Assembly: GCA_026390285.1 (NCBI GenBank)
Contig: JAPLGH010000140.1
Span: 1 to 7,498 of the forward strand
Reading direction: 5' to 3'
DNA from: Caldisericota bacterium
Lineage (GTDB): Bacteria; Caldisericota; Caldisericia; Cryosericales; Cryosericaceae
Length of the DNA stretch: 7,498 nucleotides
A model generated the notes under the pieces. The model saw only the letters and a list, made by a program, of their open reading frames with translations, ran no database searches and had not been told where the DNA came from. The translations under genes were made by a program, and so were the position numbers. The number at the start of each line of letters is the position of its first letter. The first letter of the stretch is position 1. Shown here piece after piece: positions 1-7,092 of this stretch.

Positions 1-5
1 ATTGT

Positions 6-81
6 GCCGGCGTAGCTCAGTTGGTAGAGCAGCTGATCCGTAATCAGCAGGTCGTCTGTTCAAATCAGATCGCCGGCTCCA
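6..81 (+). tRNA. tRNA-Thr (anticodon CGT), CCA encoded
   Basis: The gene folds into a full cloverleaf. The acceptor stem 6-12 pairs perfectly with 71-77. The D arm spans 15-30 with GCTC/GAGC stems. The anticodon stem 32-36 pairs with 44-48. The T arm 54-70 has a TTCAAAT loop and ends with one G-T pair. The discriminator is T78 and CCA is encoded at 79-81. The anticodon is CGT at 39-41, which reads the threonine codon ACG; the G1-C72 and C2-G71 acceptor pairs and the G35/U36 anticodon bases fit known threonyl-tRNA synthetase identity elements. The base before the anticodon (position 33, base 38) is C rather than the near-universal U. No promoter is visible because only five bases lie upstream. 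Shifting the anticodon by one base to CCG would break the anticodon stem, so Thr is preferred. Confidence 0.95.
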
Positions 82-115
82 CTGTTTTTTGCTCCTACTC
101 TCGACACCCAGTGCT

Positions 116-122
116 GGAGGAA
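116..122 (+). promoter_or_regulatory. Ribosome binding site deciding the pyrophosphatase start
   Basis: GGAGGAA matches the anti-Shine-Dalgarno well and lies eight bases before GTG 131. It falls inside the reading frame that would open at TTG 89, so it argues for the shorter protein. Confidence 0.8.
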
Positions 123-130
123 CCTTACAC

Positions 131-2161
131 GTGAGTACTCCTTCGCAAGCGGTTATCGCCTTCCCCCTCCTCCTCGTCCCCATCCTTTCACTCGTCGGGC
201 TTCTGTTCGTGGCTATTCTGGCGAGATCCATCGCGCGGCATCCCCTCGATAACGAAGCGATCCTCGCAATAACCCTGACGATCCATCGTGGTGCCACGAC
301 GTTCCTCGCACGCGAGTATACCATACTGTTCCCAATCCTTGTGATTGTAGGCGTTCTTCTTGCCATGGGGAACGGGCTTGTGGCAGGGGCTTCCTTCCTT
401 GCCGGTGCCGGTTTCTCCGTGCTGGCCGGTTATGTGGGAATGCAGATAGCCACAATGGCCAACGGCCGCACGACTCTCGAGGCAAGGCGTTCTCTTGGAG
501 CAGCTCTCAACATGGCGTTTTCCGGCGGTTCCGTCATGGGCATCGTCGTGAGCAGTCTCGGCGTTGCGGGGTCTTTCTTTTCGATGTTTGGCACCCTGTC
601 CATCCTTCACAGTCCGGAGAAGGCGCTTGTCGCCGCAACTGGGTACTCCATGGGAGCATCCCTCGTCGCACTGTTTGCGCGCGTTGGCGGAGGCATCTAC
701 ACCAAGGCAGCGGATGTGGGTGCAGACCTTGTCGGCAAGCTTGAGGCCGGCATTCCGGAAGATGATCCCCGCAATCCCGCCTCCATAGCGGACAACGTCG
801 GCGACAACGTAGGCGACGTTGCAGGCATGGGCGCCGATCTCTACGAGTCCTACGTAGGGGCGATCCTGGCGGCTGACATCCTGGGATACTGGTTCGCCCG
901 TCAGCATGAACTTGCTGATGCACTCCTGCCGGTACGCTATGTCTACTACGTTGTCGCCGCCGGCCTGATGTTTTCGCTGACGGCCGTGCTCCTGGTGAAA
1001 GTCCTGTCCAGAAGCGACCGGTTCTCACCCGAATCTCTGCTGCGTTATGGTTCCATTGGAGCTGCTGTTGGACTTGTGGCAGCCTCGGTTCCCCTGTCTC
1101 TCGGACTATTTGGCGACATGAAGGCTGCAAGCGCTGTCACCGTCGGTGTCGTGTCCGGGGTCCTGATCGGCCTCGCTTCAGAGTATTTCACCTCGTCGCG
1201 ACCCGTTACACAGATTGCCCTGGCATCAAAGAGTGGTGCGGCGACCAACATCCTCAGCGGAATGTCTGCTGGAATGCGCAGTGTCGTTGTTCCGATCGTA
1301 GTCATTTCTGCAGCCCTGCTCCTGGCCTACGCTGGCCTCGGGATGTACGGCATTGCGCTGGCGGGAGTTGGGATGCTTGGAACCCTCGGCATATCACTTT
1401 CAGTGGATGCTTACGGCCCGATTGCTGACAACGCCGGCGGAATTGCAGAACTGACGGGACAGCTCCCCATTGTCAGAGAACGGACGGATCAGCTCGACTC
1501 GCTGGGCAACACAACGGCGGCGATGGGCAAGGGCTTTGCAGTTGGTTCCGCAGCTCTTACGTCCCTGGCGCTGTTCAGCAGCTTCGCTCAGGCCGTTCAC
1601 TTGCCGGTGCTCGACGTTCTTGACCCACGCGTCGTGGCGGGCATATTCATTGGCTCGGGCCTGCCATTCTGGTTCTCGGCGATGCTCATCGAGGCTGTTG
1701 GCTCTACCGCAATGCTTATGGTCGCCGAAGTGCGCAGGCAGTTCCGCGAGATCCCCGGTCTTCTTCAGGGACTTGCTCCATCAGATCCAAACGCGTGCAT
1801 AGCAATCAGCACGCGAGGAGCACTCAAGTACATGGTACCGCCAGCCCTCGTCGGTATCGCGGCTCCCTTCGCCACGTTTTTTGTGCTGGGCAAGGAAGCT
1901 GTTGGCGGCCTTCTGCTTGGTGCCACAGTGACTGGTACACTGCTTGGACTCTACATGGCAAATGCCGGCGGGGCATGGGACAATGCGAAGAAGCTCATCG
2001 AGCGATCACTTGGTGGAAAGGGCAGTACCGAGCACCAGGCAAGCGTCGTCGGCGATACCGTCGGCGACCCGCTCAAAGACACAGCAGGCCCGTCGCTGAA
2101 CATCCTCATCAAGCTCATATCAGTGGTTTCACTCAGCTTCCTTCCCCTGTTCATTAAATAG
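131..2161 (+). CDS. hppA: Membrane-bound K+-dependent type ion-translocating pyrophosphatase (H+ or Na+ pump)
   Basis: This 676-residue polytopic protein hydrolyses cytoplasmic pyrophosphate and uses the energy to pump H+ or Na+ across the membrane. The length suits the family. The catalytic core is intact: an acidic segment with D195, D199 and K203, the EDDPRNPA stretch at about 210-217, the paired DNVGDNVGD motifs at about 221-229, and LYESY at 237-241. Near the C-terminus are GGAWDNAKK (613-621) and VVGDTVGDPLKDT. The signature GNTTAAMGKG at 459-468 has Ala463 and Gly466; in this family Ala there marks K+-dependent enzymes, while K+-independent ones have Lys. Whether H+ or Na+ is pumped cannot be decided from these motifs alone. 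The GTG start at 131 is chosen because GGAGGAA at 116-122 lies eight bases upstream; an in-frame TTG at 89 would add 14 residues and lacks such a site. The gene follows the tRNA by 49 bases and has no evident functional link to the downstream polysaccharide genes. Confidence 0.96.
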   Translation: MSTPSQAVIAFPLLLVPILSLVGLLFVAILARSIARHPLDNEAILAITLTIHRGATTFLAREYTILFPILVIVGVLLAMGNGLVAGASFLAGAGFSVLAGYVGMQIATMANGRTTLEARRSLGAALNMAFSGGSVMGIVVSSLGVAGSFFSMFGTLSILHSPEKALVAATGYSMGASLVALFARVGGGIYTKAADVGADLVGKLEAGIPEDDPRNPASIADNVGDNVGDVAGMGADLYESYVGAILAADILGYWFARQHELADALLPVRYVYYVVAAGLMFSLTAVLLVKVLSRSDRFSPESLLRYGSIGAAVGLVAASVPLSLGLFGDMKAASAVTVGVVSGVLIGLASEYFTSSRPVTQIALASKSGAATNILSGMSAGMRSVVVPIVVISAALLLAYAGLGMYGIALAGVGMLGTLGISLSVDAYGPIADNAGGIAELTGQLPIVRERTDQLDSLGNTTAAMGKGFAVGSAALTSLALFSSFAQAVHLPVLDVLDPRVVAGIFIGSGLPFWFSAMLIEAVGSTAMLMVAEVRRQFREIPGLLQGLAPSDPNACIAISTRGALKYMVPPALVGIAAPFATFFVLGKEAVGGLLLGATVTGTLLGLYMANAGGAWDNAKKLIERSLGGKGSTEHQASVVGDTVGDPLKDTAGPSLNILIKLISVVSLSFLPLFIK

Positions 2162-2227
2162 ACGACCAGTCCACCAAAATCAGCGCATTCCTTCAGTGTT
2201 TGCGTCTTGCGCTGTGGCTCCAAATGG

Positions 2228-2242
2228 GTACTCTTTGAGTAC
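2228..2242. repeat. Perfect 6-bp inverted repeat in the intergenic gap, possible operator
   Basis: The 123-base gap between the pyrophosphatase and LCP genes contains GTACTC, a TTT spacer, then GAGTAC. It lies about 43 bases before the LCP start codon, a plausible place for a promoter-proximal regulator site of the polysaccharide operon. A poor -35/-10 pair (TTGCGC at 2207-2212, TACTCT at 2229-2234, 16-base spacing) would place the -10 inside the repeat, but the match is weak. No run of T follows the right arm, so it is not an intrinsic terminator. A 6-bp repeat of this kind can arise by chance. No convincing terminator for the pyrophosphatase gene and no other structure was seen in this gap. 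Confidence 0.3.
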
Positions 2243-2284
2243 ACAGATGAATGAATCTGCACTTTCAGGCAAAGGAACGTGCCA

Positions 2285-3265
2285 ATGAAAACAGAAACCA
2301 AGGGACTGACGGGCTCTCTACGCTCGACAAAAGTCCGCAAGACGCTTCTCATTGCTGTTGTCTCCATTCTGGTCGTTGTGGTCTGTTTTGCCGGCTACAG
2401 CGTCATCTCTCTCTACAGTTCTCTCCGCTCGATCAACCCCAATGCGGGCAGCACGAGATCGGCTCTGAATCTGCTGGAACGAATCAATATTCTGGTCATC
2501 GGGGTCGACTCGCGCGACCAGAACGACCCGGGCCGTTCAGACAGCATCATGCTCATCGGTCTCGATCCGGTCTCCCGCACCATGTCGGTCGTGTCGATCC
2601 CGAGGGATTCTCGCGTCAATATTCCCGGACACGGGTATGACAAGATCAATGCCACCACAAACCCCGACTATTTCTCTGACGGTGGAGTCGAGCTTCTCGA
2701 GAAGACCGTCGAGGCGATGATCCCCGGCATCAAGATCAACTACTATGCGAAGGCCGACTTCGCCGGGTTTGAGAAGGTCATCGATGCCTTGGGAGGCGTG
2801 ACCATCAACGTTGAGAAGGCTATGTACTATAAAGCCGAGGACACGCTCATCGACCTGAAACCCGGAGTACAGCATATGGACGGGAAGACAGCACTCGAAT
2901 ATGCTCGCTTCCGCCACGATGCCATCGGAGACTTCGGCTCATGGGGCGGCGAAGAGTATGGTCGCGTGGTACGGCAGAAAGCGCTCCTCAAGGCTGTTGT
3001 CGCCCAGACGACCGCCCTGCGCAACGTCTGGAAATTGCCGCCCGTCATCCGTGCCATCGAGAATGCCGTTGTTACCGATCTTCTCCCGAACGACATGCTT
3101 CGCATTGCCCTTGCGTTCAAGAACACAACCGACAAAGAAGTAACGACAGTGCCGTTCCCTGGAGAACCCGGTGATATTGCGGGAACGTCCTACGTCATCC
3201 CGGACCTGGAAGCCTTGCGAACGAAGATTGCTCCGCTGTTCAGTCCGGTACTCGCATCCAACTAG
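2285..3265 (+). CDS. LytR-CpsA-Psr (LCP) family cell-envelope glycopolymer transferase
   Basis: This 326-residue protein has a basic cytoplasmic N-terminus, one membrane helix at about residues 20-43, and an extracytoplasmic LCP domain. LCP proteins transfer lipid-linked glycopolymers (teichoic acids, capsule, arabinogalactan, glycoprotein glycans) to an acceptor such as peptidoglycan. The family motifs are all present: GVDSR with D75 and R77, GRSDSIML with R84 and D86, PRDSRVNIPG with R107, D108 and R110, the following GYDKIN, YARFRHD with R208 and R210, and GRVVRQK with R227, R230 and Q231. These acidic and arginine residues bind the metal and the polyprenyl diphosphate in characterised members. 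ATG 2285 is chosen because AAAGGA at 2271-2276 is eight bases upstream; a GTG six bases earlier would be too close to it. It is the first gene of the surface-polysaccharide run and probably attaches the polymer made by the genes downstream (inference). The exact acceptor is unknown. Confidence 0.94.
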   Translation: MKTETKGLTGSLRSTKVRKTLLIAVVSILVVVVCFAGYSVISLYSSLRSINPNAGSTRSALNLLERINILVIGVDSRDQNDPGRSDSIMLIGLDPVSRTMSVVSIPRDSRVNIPGHGYDKINATTNPDYFSDGGVELLEKTVEAMIPGIKINYYAKADFAGFEKVIDALGGVTINVEKAMYYKAEDTLIDLKPGVQHMDGKTALEYARFRHDAIGDFGSWGGEEYGRVVRQKALLKAVVAQTTALRNVWKLPPVIRAIENAVVTDLLPNDMLRIALAFKNTTDKEVTTVPFPGEPGDIAGTSYVIPDLEALRTKIAPLFSPVLASN

Positions 3266-3323
3266 GAGCCCAGACGAACAGAGTGTCTGCCCGGAGTTCG
3301 CAACAGCTGCGCAAGGGTGCTTC

Positions 3324-4250
3324 ATGAACATCATCGCTGTCGTCGTCACGCTAGACCGCCCCGAAACGACATTGCGCTGTCTGTCGTCGATCCTGCAAGG
3401 CACTCAGCCACCCGACCGTGTCGTCGTTGTTGACAATGGGTCAGCCAGCTTGTATAGGCCACCCCAGGAATATCGGCAATATGTTGAGGTTGTTCGGCTG
3501 AACCACAACACCGGGCCGGCTGGAGGCGCAGCTGTGGGCCAGCAGAAGGCGCTTGAGCTCAAGGCTGACTGGGTATGGATGGTGGACGACGATGCCATCG
3601 CCGACCCAGACGCACTGGCGACTCTGATAAGAAGTGCCGAGGTGCATGACGGGCGAACCTATTTCCGCTCCGTATGCTACAACATGCCAGAGCCGGAACT
3701 CCCGTTCTTCAACTCGTTCCTGTACAGTCGCCGGACTGGGATGCTGAAGCCAGTGCCCCGGGAACAGTACCAGGAATCCGAGTTCCCCTTTGACACGTGT
3801 GCAATGGCAGGCCTGTTTGTTCCCTCTTCCCTGCTCCTCGAAGTCGGTCTCTTCGACGCCTCGCTCTACGGCTGGTATGACGATACAGAATTCACACTGA
3901 GGGCGACGCTGGCCGGATTCCACGGCTATGCCGTCCCCGCGAGCCGCCTTCTGCATCCATCAGCCAACCGCAGACAACTGCGCTTCTTCGGAAGGTCCGT
4001 GGCGATCCTCATCGACCAGCCATGGCGCCTCTACTATGGCACGCGAAACTGCATCCTGACGCAACGCCGTCTCCTCGGAAAGACCCGTTTTCTGGCTCTG
4101 TTTCTTCCACTCTTCTCAGTTCGACGTTTCATTTCAATCGTGCTTCTCTACAATAATCGTCGTGCGTTTCTCCACAGTTTCGTGAGGGGCGTCTCAGACG
4201 GCCTCCGGGGCCGAAAGGGAGAACTCACACAAGGGGGTCGTACCACATGA
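3324..4250 (+). CDS. Family 2 glycosyltransferase (GT-A fold, rhamnosyl/galactofuranosyl-transferase-like)
   Basis: This 308-residue cytoplasmic enzyme probably adds a sugar from a nucleotide donor to a lipid-linked glycan. It begins with the GT2 nucleotide-binding strand (IIAVVVTLDRPETTLRCL), followed by VVVDNGS and NHNTGPAGG, a pattern seen in rhamnosyl- and galactofuranosyl-transferase-like GT2 enzymes. The metal-binding triad is DDD at residues 88-90 in the context MVDDDA, and the acceptor-side acidic motif is GWYDDTEF at 183-190. A hydrophobic, basic C-terminal stretch (about 255-285) may lie on the membrane. ATG 3324 is chosen: AAGGG at 3313-3317 is six bases upstream and the GT2 domain starts immediately. 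The open frame extends upstream to 3171, but that part lies inside the LCP gene and resembles no domain. It is 58 bases after the LCP gene and overlaps the next start by ATGA. Donor and linkage cannot be predicted. Confidence 0.92.
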   Translation: MNIIAVVVTLDRPETTLRCLSSILQGTQPPDRVVVVDNGSASLYRPPQEYRQYVEVVRLNHNTGPAGGAAVGQQKALELKADWVWMVDDDAIADPDALATLIRSAEVHDGRTYFRSVCYNMPEPELPFFNSFLYSRRTGMLKPVPREQYQESEFPFDTCAMAGLFVPSSLLLEVGLFDASLYGWYDDTEFTLRATLAGFHGYAVPASRLLHPSANRRQLRFFGRSVAILIDQPWRLYYGTRNCILTQRRLLGKTRFLALFLPLFSVRRFISIVLLYNNRRAFLHSFVRGVSDGLRGRKGELTQGGRTT

Positions 4251-4705
4251 GAAACAAATGGATTGTTGGAGTTGTTCTTGCGCTTGTCATCGTCGCGGGT
4301 GTCGCTGCAGCCTATGAGCTTACGCGTCCCTCTACTGGAGAAGGAGGCCTCAGCGGCAAGCGCATCGAGGCCACGTTCCTCGCCTACGGAATCCAGCCGG
4401 AGACGGCCGCGGAGATTAAGACGGGGTCCCCTATCTTTGACGAGACTGGCAAGAAGTGTTTTCTGATTACGAAGATCACGACACAACCTGCTCAGATGGA
4501 CGCGATTGACAGTAAAGGAGAGTTGCGCGTTGTGGGACACCCGATCCTGAAAGATGTCGTCATCACGGCAGAGTCCATTGACCGAAAGGTTGCCTGGGCA
4601 TACATGTACGCGCGCGACAAGATCCTTGCCGGGGCGAACGTCGCCATTTACGGGGACACCTGGAAGGTTTGGACTCGTATCCTGACGGTGCACGATCTCC
4701 CATAG
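4247..4705 (+). CDS. Small single-pass membrane protein, DUF4330-like, function unknown
   Basis: This 152-residue protein has a short positive N-terminus (MRNKW), one hydrophobic helix at about 5-22, and a soluble extracytoplasmic domain rich in predicted beta strands. The domain runs from a GKRIEATFLAYGI segment through a TGSPIFDETGKK turn to a C-terminal strand pair around AGANVAIYGDTWKVWTRIL. This layout, with a membrane anchor, a 'G-x-P-I-F-D' type turn, and a terminal strand of the 'G..V.IYG..WKV...IL' kind, resembles DUF4330 proteins, but I recognise the family by pattern only. No catalytic motif or lipobox is visible. Its ATG overlaps the TGA of the glycosyltransferase (ATGA), with GGGGG at 4233-4237 as the ribosome site, so the two are probably translationally coupled. 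It ends seven bases before the polymerase/ligase gene. By position it may assist polymer assembly or export at the membrane (inference). It might instead be an unrelated envelope protein. Confidence 0.7.
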   Translation: MRNKWIVGVVLALVIVAGVAAAYELTRPSTGEGGLSGKRIEATFLAYGIQPETAAEIKTGSPIFDETGKKCFLITKITTQPAQMDAIDSKGELRVVGHPILKDVVITAESIDRKVAWAYMYARDKILAGANVAIYGDTWKVWTRILTVHDLP

Positions 4706-4712
4706 GGACGGG

Positions 4713-5936
4713 ATGAACTTCAACTCAACCAGGAGACGCTGGGCAGCGAGATTCTTTCTCCTGCTGGTCGCCTACTATCCTTTTGTCAACTGGGCGATAC
4801 GGAAGACCAATTTCCCTCTTGCCAACCTGTGGGAAGAGATCATGCTCCTGGTCTTCCTTGCATTCGCCGTTGCCACGAGTTGGCGGAAGATCGGGCGCCT
4901 CATAGCCTCACCTGTCGTTCTGACGGCTCTGCTGTTTGCTGCTGCCACGCTGCTGGGCTACGCAGCGAATACGTACTATGTGGGCGCGTACATTCATGAA
5001 GCGCGGCTGGCCTTTGAACCATTCATGGCCTTCGTCATCCTTTGGCTTCTGGTTGACGGAGATGCCGCCGCTCTTTTCCGTGAACTGGTTCCACACCTTG
5101 TGCTGAGTGCCACTCTGATCGCATTCATCGGGGTCTATCAATATGTCCGGAAGGTGCCGGTACCGCCTCAGTGGCTTGACAAGGACACTGAAAGCGGGAT
5201 CATCACCACTCGGGCGTTCTCCCTTTTCGGCAGCCCAAATGTTCTTGCTGCCTACCTCGAAACCATCATCCCTCTGGGCGTCTACATGGCCGTCGTGCGG
5301 AAGACATGGTATATGCGGGTCATTGCAGTAGGATGCGTTGCGGTCATGGGTACTGGATTCCTGCTCACCCTGACGCGCGCAGCATGGCTGTCGGCCGCGG
5401 GGTCGTTCTTCGTCGGGCTTCTTATCCTGAACCCCGCGCTTGCAGCAGGGTTTGCGGCTGCCGGTGCTGGTATTCTCATCGTCGTCCCGACGTTCCGACT
5501 CCGCATGACCAACTTGCTGAGTTCGACCTATATCGACAAGAGCAACAACCTTGGCCGCCTGTTCCGCTGGAGGCAGGCGTTTGTGAATCTCAGTGATCAT
5601 CCTCTTCTTGGAAGCGGCTTTGGCACCTTTGGAGGTTCCGCCGCTCAGAAATATGGCTATTTCACCGGCATCTCCATGGATTCCGTATGGATTCGCGTCC
5701 TTGCTGAGACGGGCATGGTTGGCTTTGCTCTCTATGTGTCGTGGTTGTCGAGTGCCTTTGCCTCGCTCGTCACGCGCTTCTTCCGCTCGAAGGACAAGCT
5801 CTGGCTGTTCGCATCGACAGGTCTTCTTGCACTTCTGGTCAACCTGTTCACTGACAACCTTCTCGACTCGTGGGCAATAGCGCTTCTCATGTGGAGTCTT
5901 TTCGCCCTGGGCGCTGTCCCTGAGGCAGGCGAATGA
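4713..5936 (+). CDS. O-antigen ligase/polymerase-like polytopic membrane protein (Wzy_C/WaaL superfamily)
   Basis: This 407-residue, very hydrophobic protein has about ten or more predicted membrane helices and one longer extracytoplasmic loop at about 270-330. The family moves lipid-linked glycan chains outside the cytoplasmic membrane, either ligating them to an acceptor or polymerising repeat units. Supporting motifs are RAFSLFGSPNVLAAYLE at about 169-185, LTLTRAAW with R222, and DHPLLGSGFGTFG with H296; an Arg in that membrane-loop context and a His in the 'HPLLGxGxGTF' segment are the hallmark conserved residues of the ligase superfamily. ATG 4713 follows the upstream stop by seven bases with only a weak GGGACGGG site, consistent with coupling. 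The stop overlaps the next start as ATGA. Ligase and Wzy-type polymerase roles are not separable by sequence here. With an LCP protein encoded in the same operon, a polymerase role seems more likely than lipid A-core ligation (inference). Confidence 0.88.
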   Translation: MNFNSTRRRWAARFFLLLVAYYPFVNWAIRKTNFPLANLWEEIMLLVFLAFAVATSWRKIGRLIASPVVLTALLFAAATLLGYAANTYYVGAYIHEARLAFEPFMAFVILWLLVDGDAAALFRELVPHLVLSATLIAFIGVYQYVRKVPVPPQWLDKDTESGIITTRAFSLFGSPNVLAAYLETIIPLGVYMAVVRKTWYMRVIAVGCVAVMGTGFLLTLTRAAWLSAAGSFFVGLLILNPALAAGFAAAGAGILIVVPTFRLRMTNLLSSTYIDKSNNLGRLFRWRQAFVNLSDHPLLGSGFGTFGGSAAQKYGYFTGISMDSVWIRVLAETGMVGFALYVSWLSSAFASLVTRFFRSKDKLWLFASTGLLALLVNLFTDNLLDSWAIALLMWSLFALGAVPEAGE

Positions 5937-7078
5937 AGGCGCTCGTCCTCAGCACGAACAACTATCGCTCCTTCCCTAGCCGAAAACAGCGCTTTGCTCT
6001 CCGACTTGCCGAACGGGGCTACGATGTCTTGTACGTCGAGGCTCCGGTGACCTGGCTGGCAGCAGCACGCCCGAAGCAGTGGCCAAAGTTGACTGCATGG
6101 CGTTCCGGGACGCACAAGCAGGGAGACCACCTATGGACCGCGTCGCCGACGCCGTGGCTTCCGTACTTCAAGAAGTATGAAGGCGTGGCAGACCACGACT
6201 CGGTCACCTATTACCAATACCTTCGGAGCCTTCCCGGAGATTGGACCGCAGACGTCGGCATTGTCCTGACCTATCTGCCGTTTGTGCCGAGGGCTCTTCA
6301 ATTGCTCGGTGTTCCGGTCGTTTATGACTGCGTCGACGACCACAGTGCCTATCCCGGACTGATCGACAAGGCTACCGTCGATGCCCTGGAAGCCCGGACT
6401 TCCGACATCGCATCGGCAGTGGTCGTTACCAATGAAACGATTGCCGCCAAGTTTTCGTCACACGAGGATAAGCTTAGCCTGATCCAGAATGGTGTGGACC
6501 ACGGACTGTTTGCCACGCCAGCCACGGCGTGGCTTGACACGTTGACAGCACTGCCGAGGCAGCGCAAACTCCTGTACGTCGGAGCAATGCGCGAATGGTT
6601 CGATGCACGGGTAGTCGGCACGGTGGCAGCTGCCTATCCAGACTGGGAGATCGACTGTTTTGGCGATGCACTGCCGGCCGTCCGCAGGGAACTGGCCGTT
6701 CACACCAATATTGTCTTGAAGGGAACCCTCTCCCAAACTTCGATCGCGCAGGTGGCCCCTCAATACGACGTCGCGCTGATCCCCTTCCGTGAATCGCCGC
6801 TGACCGCGGGCGTCGACCCACTGAAGTTCTATGAATATGCTGCGGCTGGACTGCCTGTGGTTTCTTCGACCATCCATGCCCTGGGGGTGTTCGGCGAAGA
6901 CATGGTCCGACTCGCATCCACTCCTCAGGAGTTTGTCTCGGCCGTGCAAGAAGCCGTCGATACGGACTCGCTCGAACTTCGCCGCTACCGCGTGCAATCG
7001 TCGCTACGTTTTGACTGGTCGTTCCGGATCGCCGAATTCGACCGCGTGCTTGACACGTTGGCACATCCCCAGTCCTGA
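5933..7078 (+). CDS. GT-B glycosyltransferase, TuaH-like (GT4/GT1 type)
   Basis: This 381-residue cytoplasmic enzyme has the GT-B two-domain layout. The N-terminal half opens with KALVLSTNNY and RFALRLAERGYDVLYVE. The linker region has the VYDCVDDH segment at about 130-137, a signature seen in TuaH-like (teichuronic acid) glycosyltransferases. The C-terminal half has LLYVGAMREWFD, the IDCFGDAL strand, and a nucleotide-sugar binding segment DPLKFYEYAAAGLPVV at about 295-310 with E301. The usual EX7E first glutamate is not at the expected spacing (residue 293 is Gly), which I take as a subgroup feature, not a defect. It overlaps the upstream ligase gene by ATGA and is followed after 14 bases by a sugar-nucleotide dehydrogenase, so a uronic-acid-containing substrate is plausible (inference). 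Donor and acceptor are unknown. Confidence 0.88.
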   Translation: MKALVLSTNNYRSFPSRKQRFALRLAERGYDVLYVEAPVTWLAAARPKQWPKLTAWRSGTHKQGDHLWTASPTPWLPYFKKYEGVADHDSVTYYQYLRSLPGDWTADVGIVLTYLPFVPRALQLLGVPVVYDCVDDHSAYPGLIDKATVDALEARTSDIASAVVVTNETIAAKFSSHEDKLSLIQNGVDHGLFATPATAWLDTLTALPRQRKLLYVGAMREWFDARVVGTVAAAYPDWEIDCFGDALPAVRRELAVHTNIVLKGTLSQTSIAQVAPQYDVALIPFRESPLTAGVDPLKFYEYAAAGLPVVSSTIHALGVFGEDMVRLASTPQEFVSAVQEAVDTDSLELRRYRVQSSLRFDWSFRIAEFDRVLDTLAHPQS

Positions 7079-7082
7079 ATAT

Positions 7083-7090
7083 GGAGGAGA
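7083..7090 (+). promoter_or_regulatory. Strong ribosome binding site of the dehydrogenase
   Basis: GGAGGAGA just before ATG 7093 is one of the two best Shine-Dalgarno matches in the window. It lies between the in-frame ATG codons 7081 and 7093 and so favours the second. Confidence 0.7.
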
Positions 7091-7092
7091 AG

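Noticed and set aside
82..90. Six-T run just after the tRNA, considered as a terminator
   Set aside because: No separate hairpin precedes the T run; only the tRNA stems themselves do, so a terminator is not supported.
89..130. TTG start at 89 for the pyrophosphatase, adding 14 residues
   Set aside because: The good ribosome site at 116-122 lies inside this stretch and points to GTG 131; the added residues do not resemble the family N-terminus.
188..907. A 239-codon open frame on the minus strand inside the pyrophosphatase gene, and similar long antisense frames elsewhere
   Set aside because: They mirror highly conserved coding sequence on the plus strand, have low-complexity Arg/His/Gly-rich translations with no recognisable domain, and are expected as shadows in GC-rich genes.
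2162..2284. sigma70 promoter for the polysaccharide operon
   Set aside because: Only poor -35/-10 matches were found (best TTGCGC with TACTCT, 16-base spacing), not enough to annotate as a promoter.
3171..3323. Upstream extension of the GT2 frame by 51 codons into the LCP gene
   Set aside because: It would overlap the conserved LCP gene by 95 bases and adds no recognisable sequence; the GT2 domain begins right at ATG 3324.
6512..6533. Perfect 8-bp GC-rich inverted repeat (arms 6512-6519 and 6526-6533) inside the TuaH-like gene
   Set aside because: There is no T run after it, it lies mid-gene, and about one such repeat is expected by chance in a window of this size.
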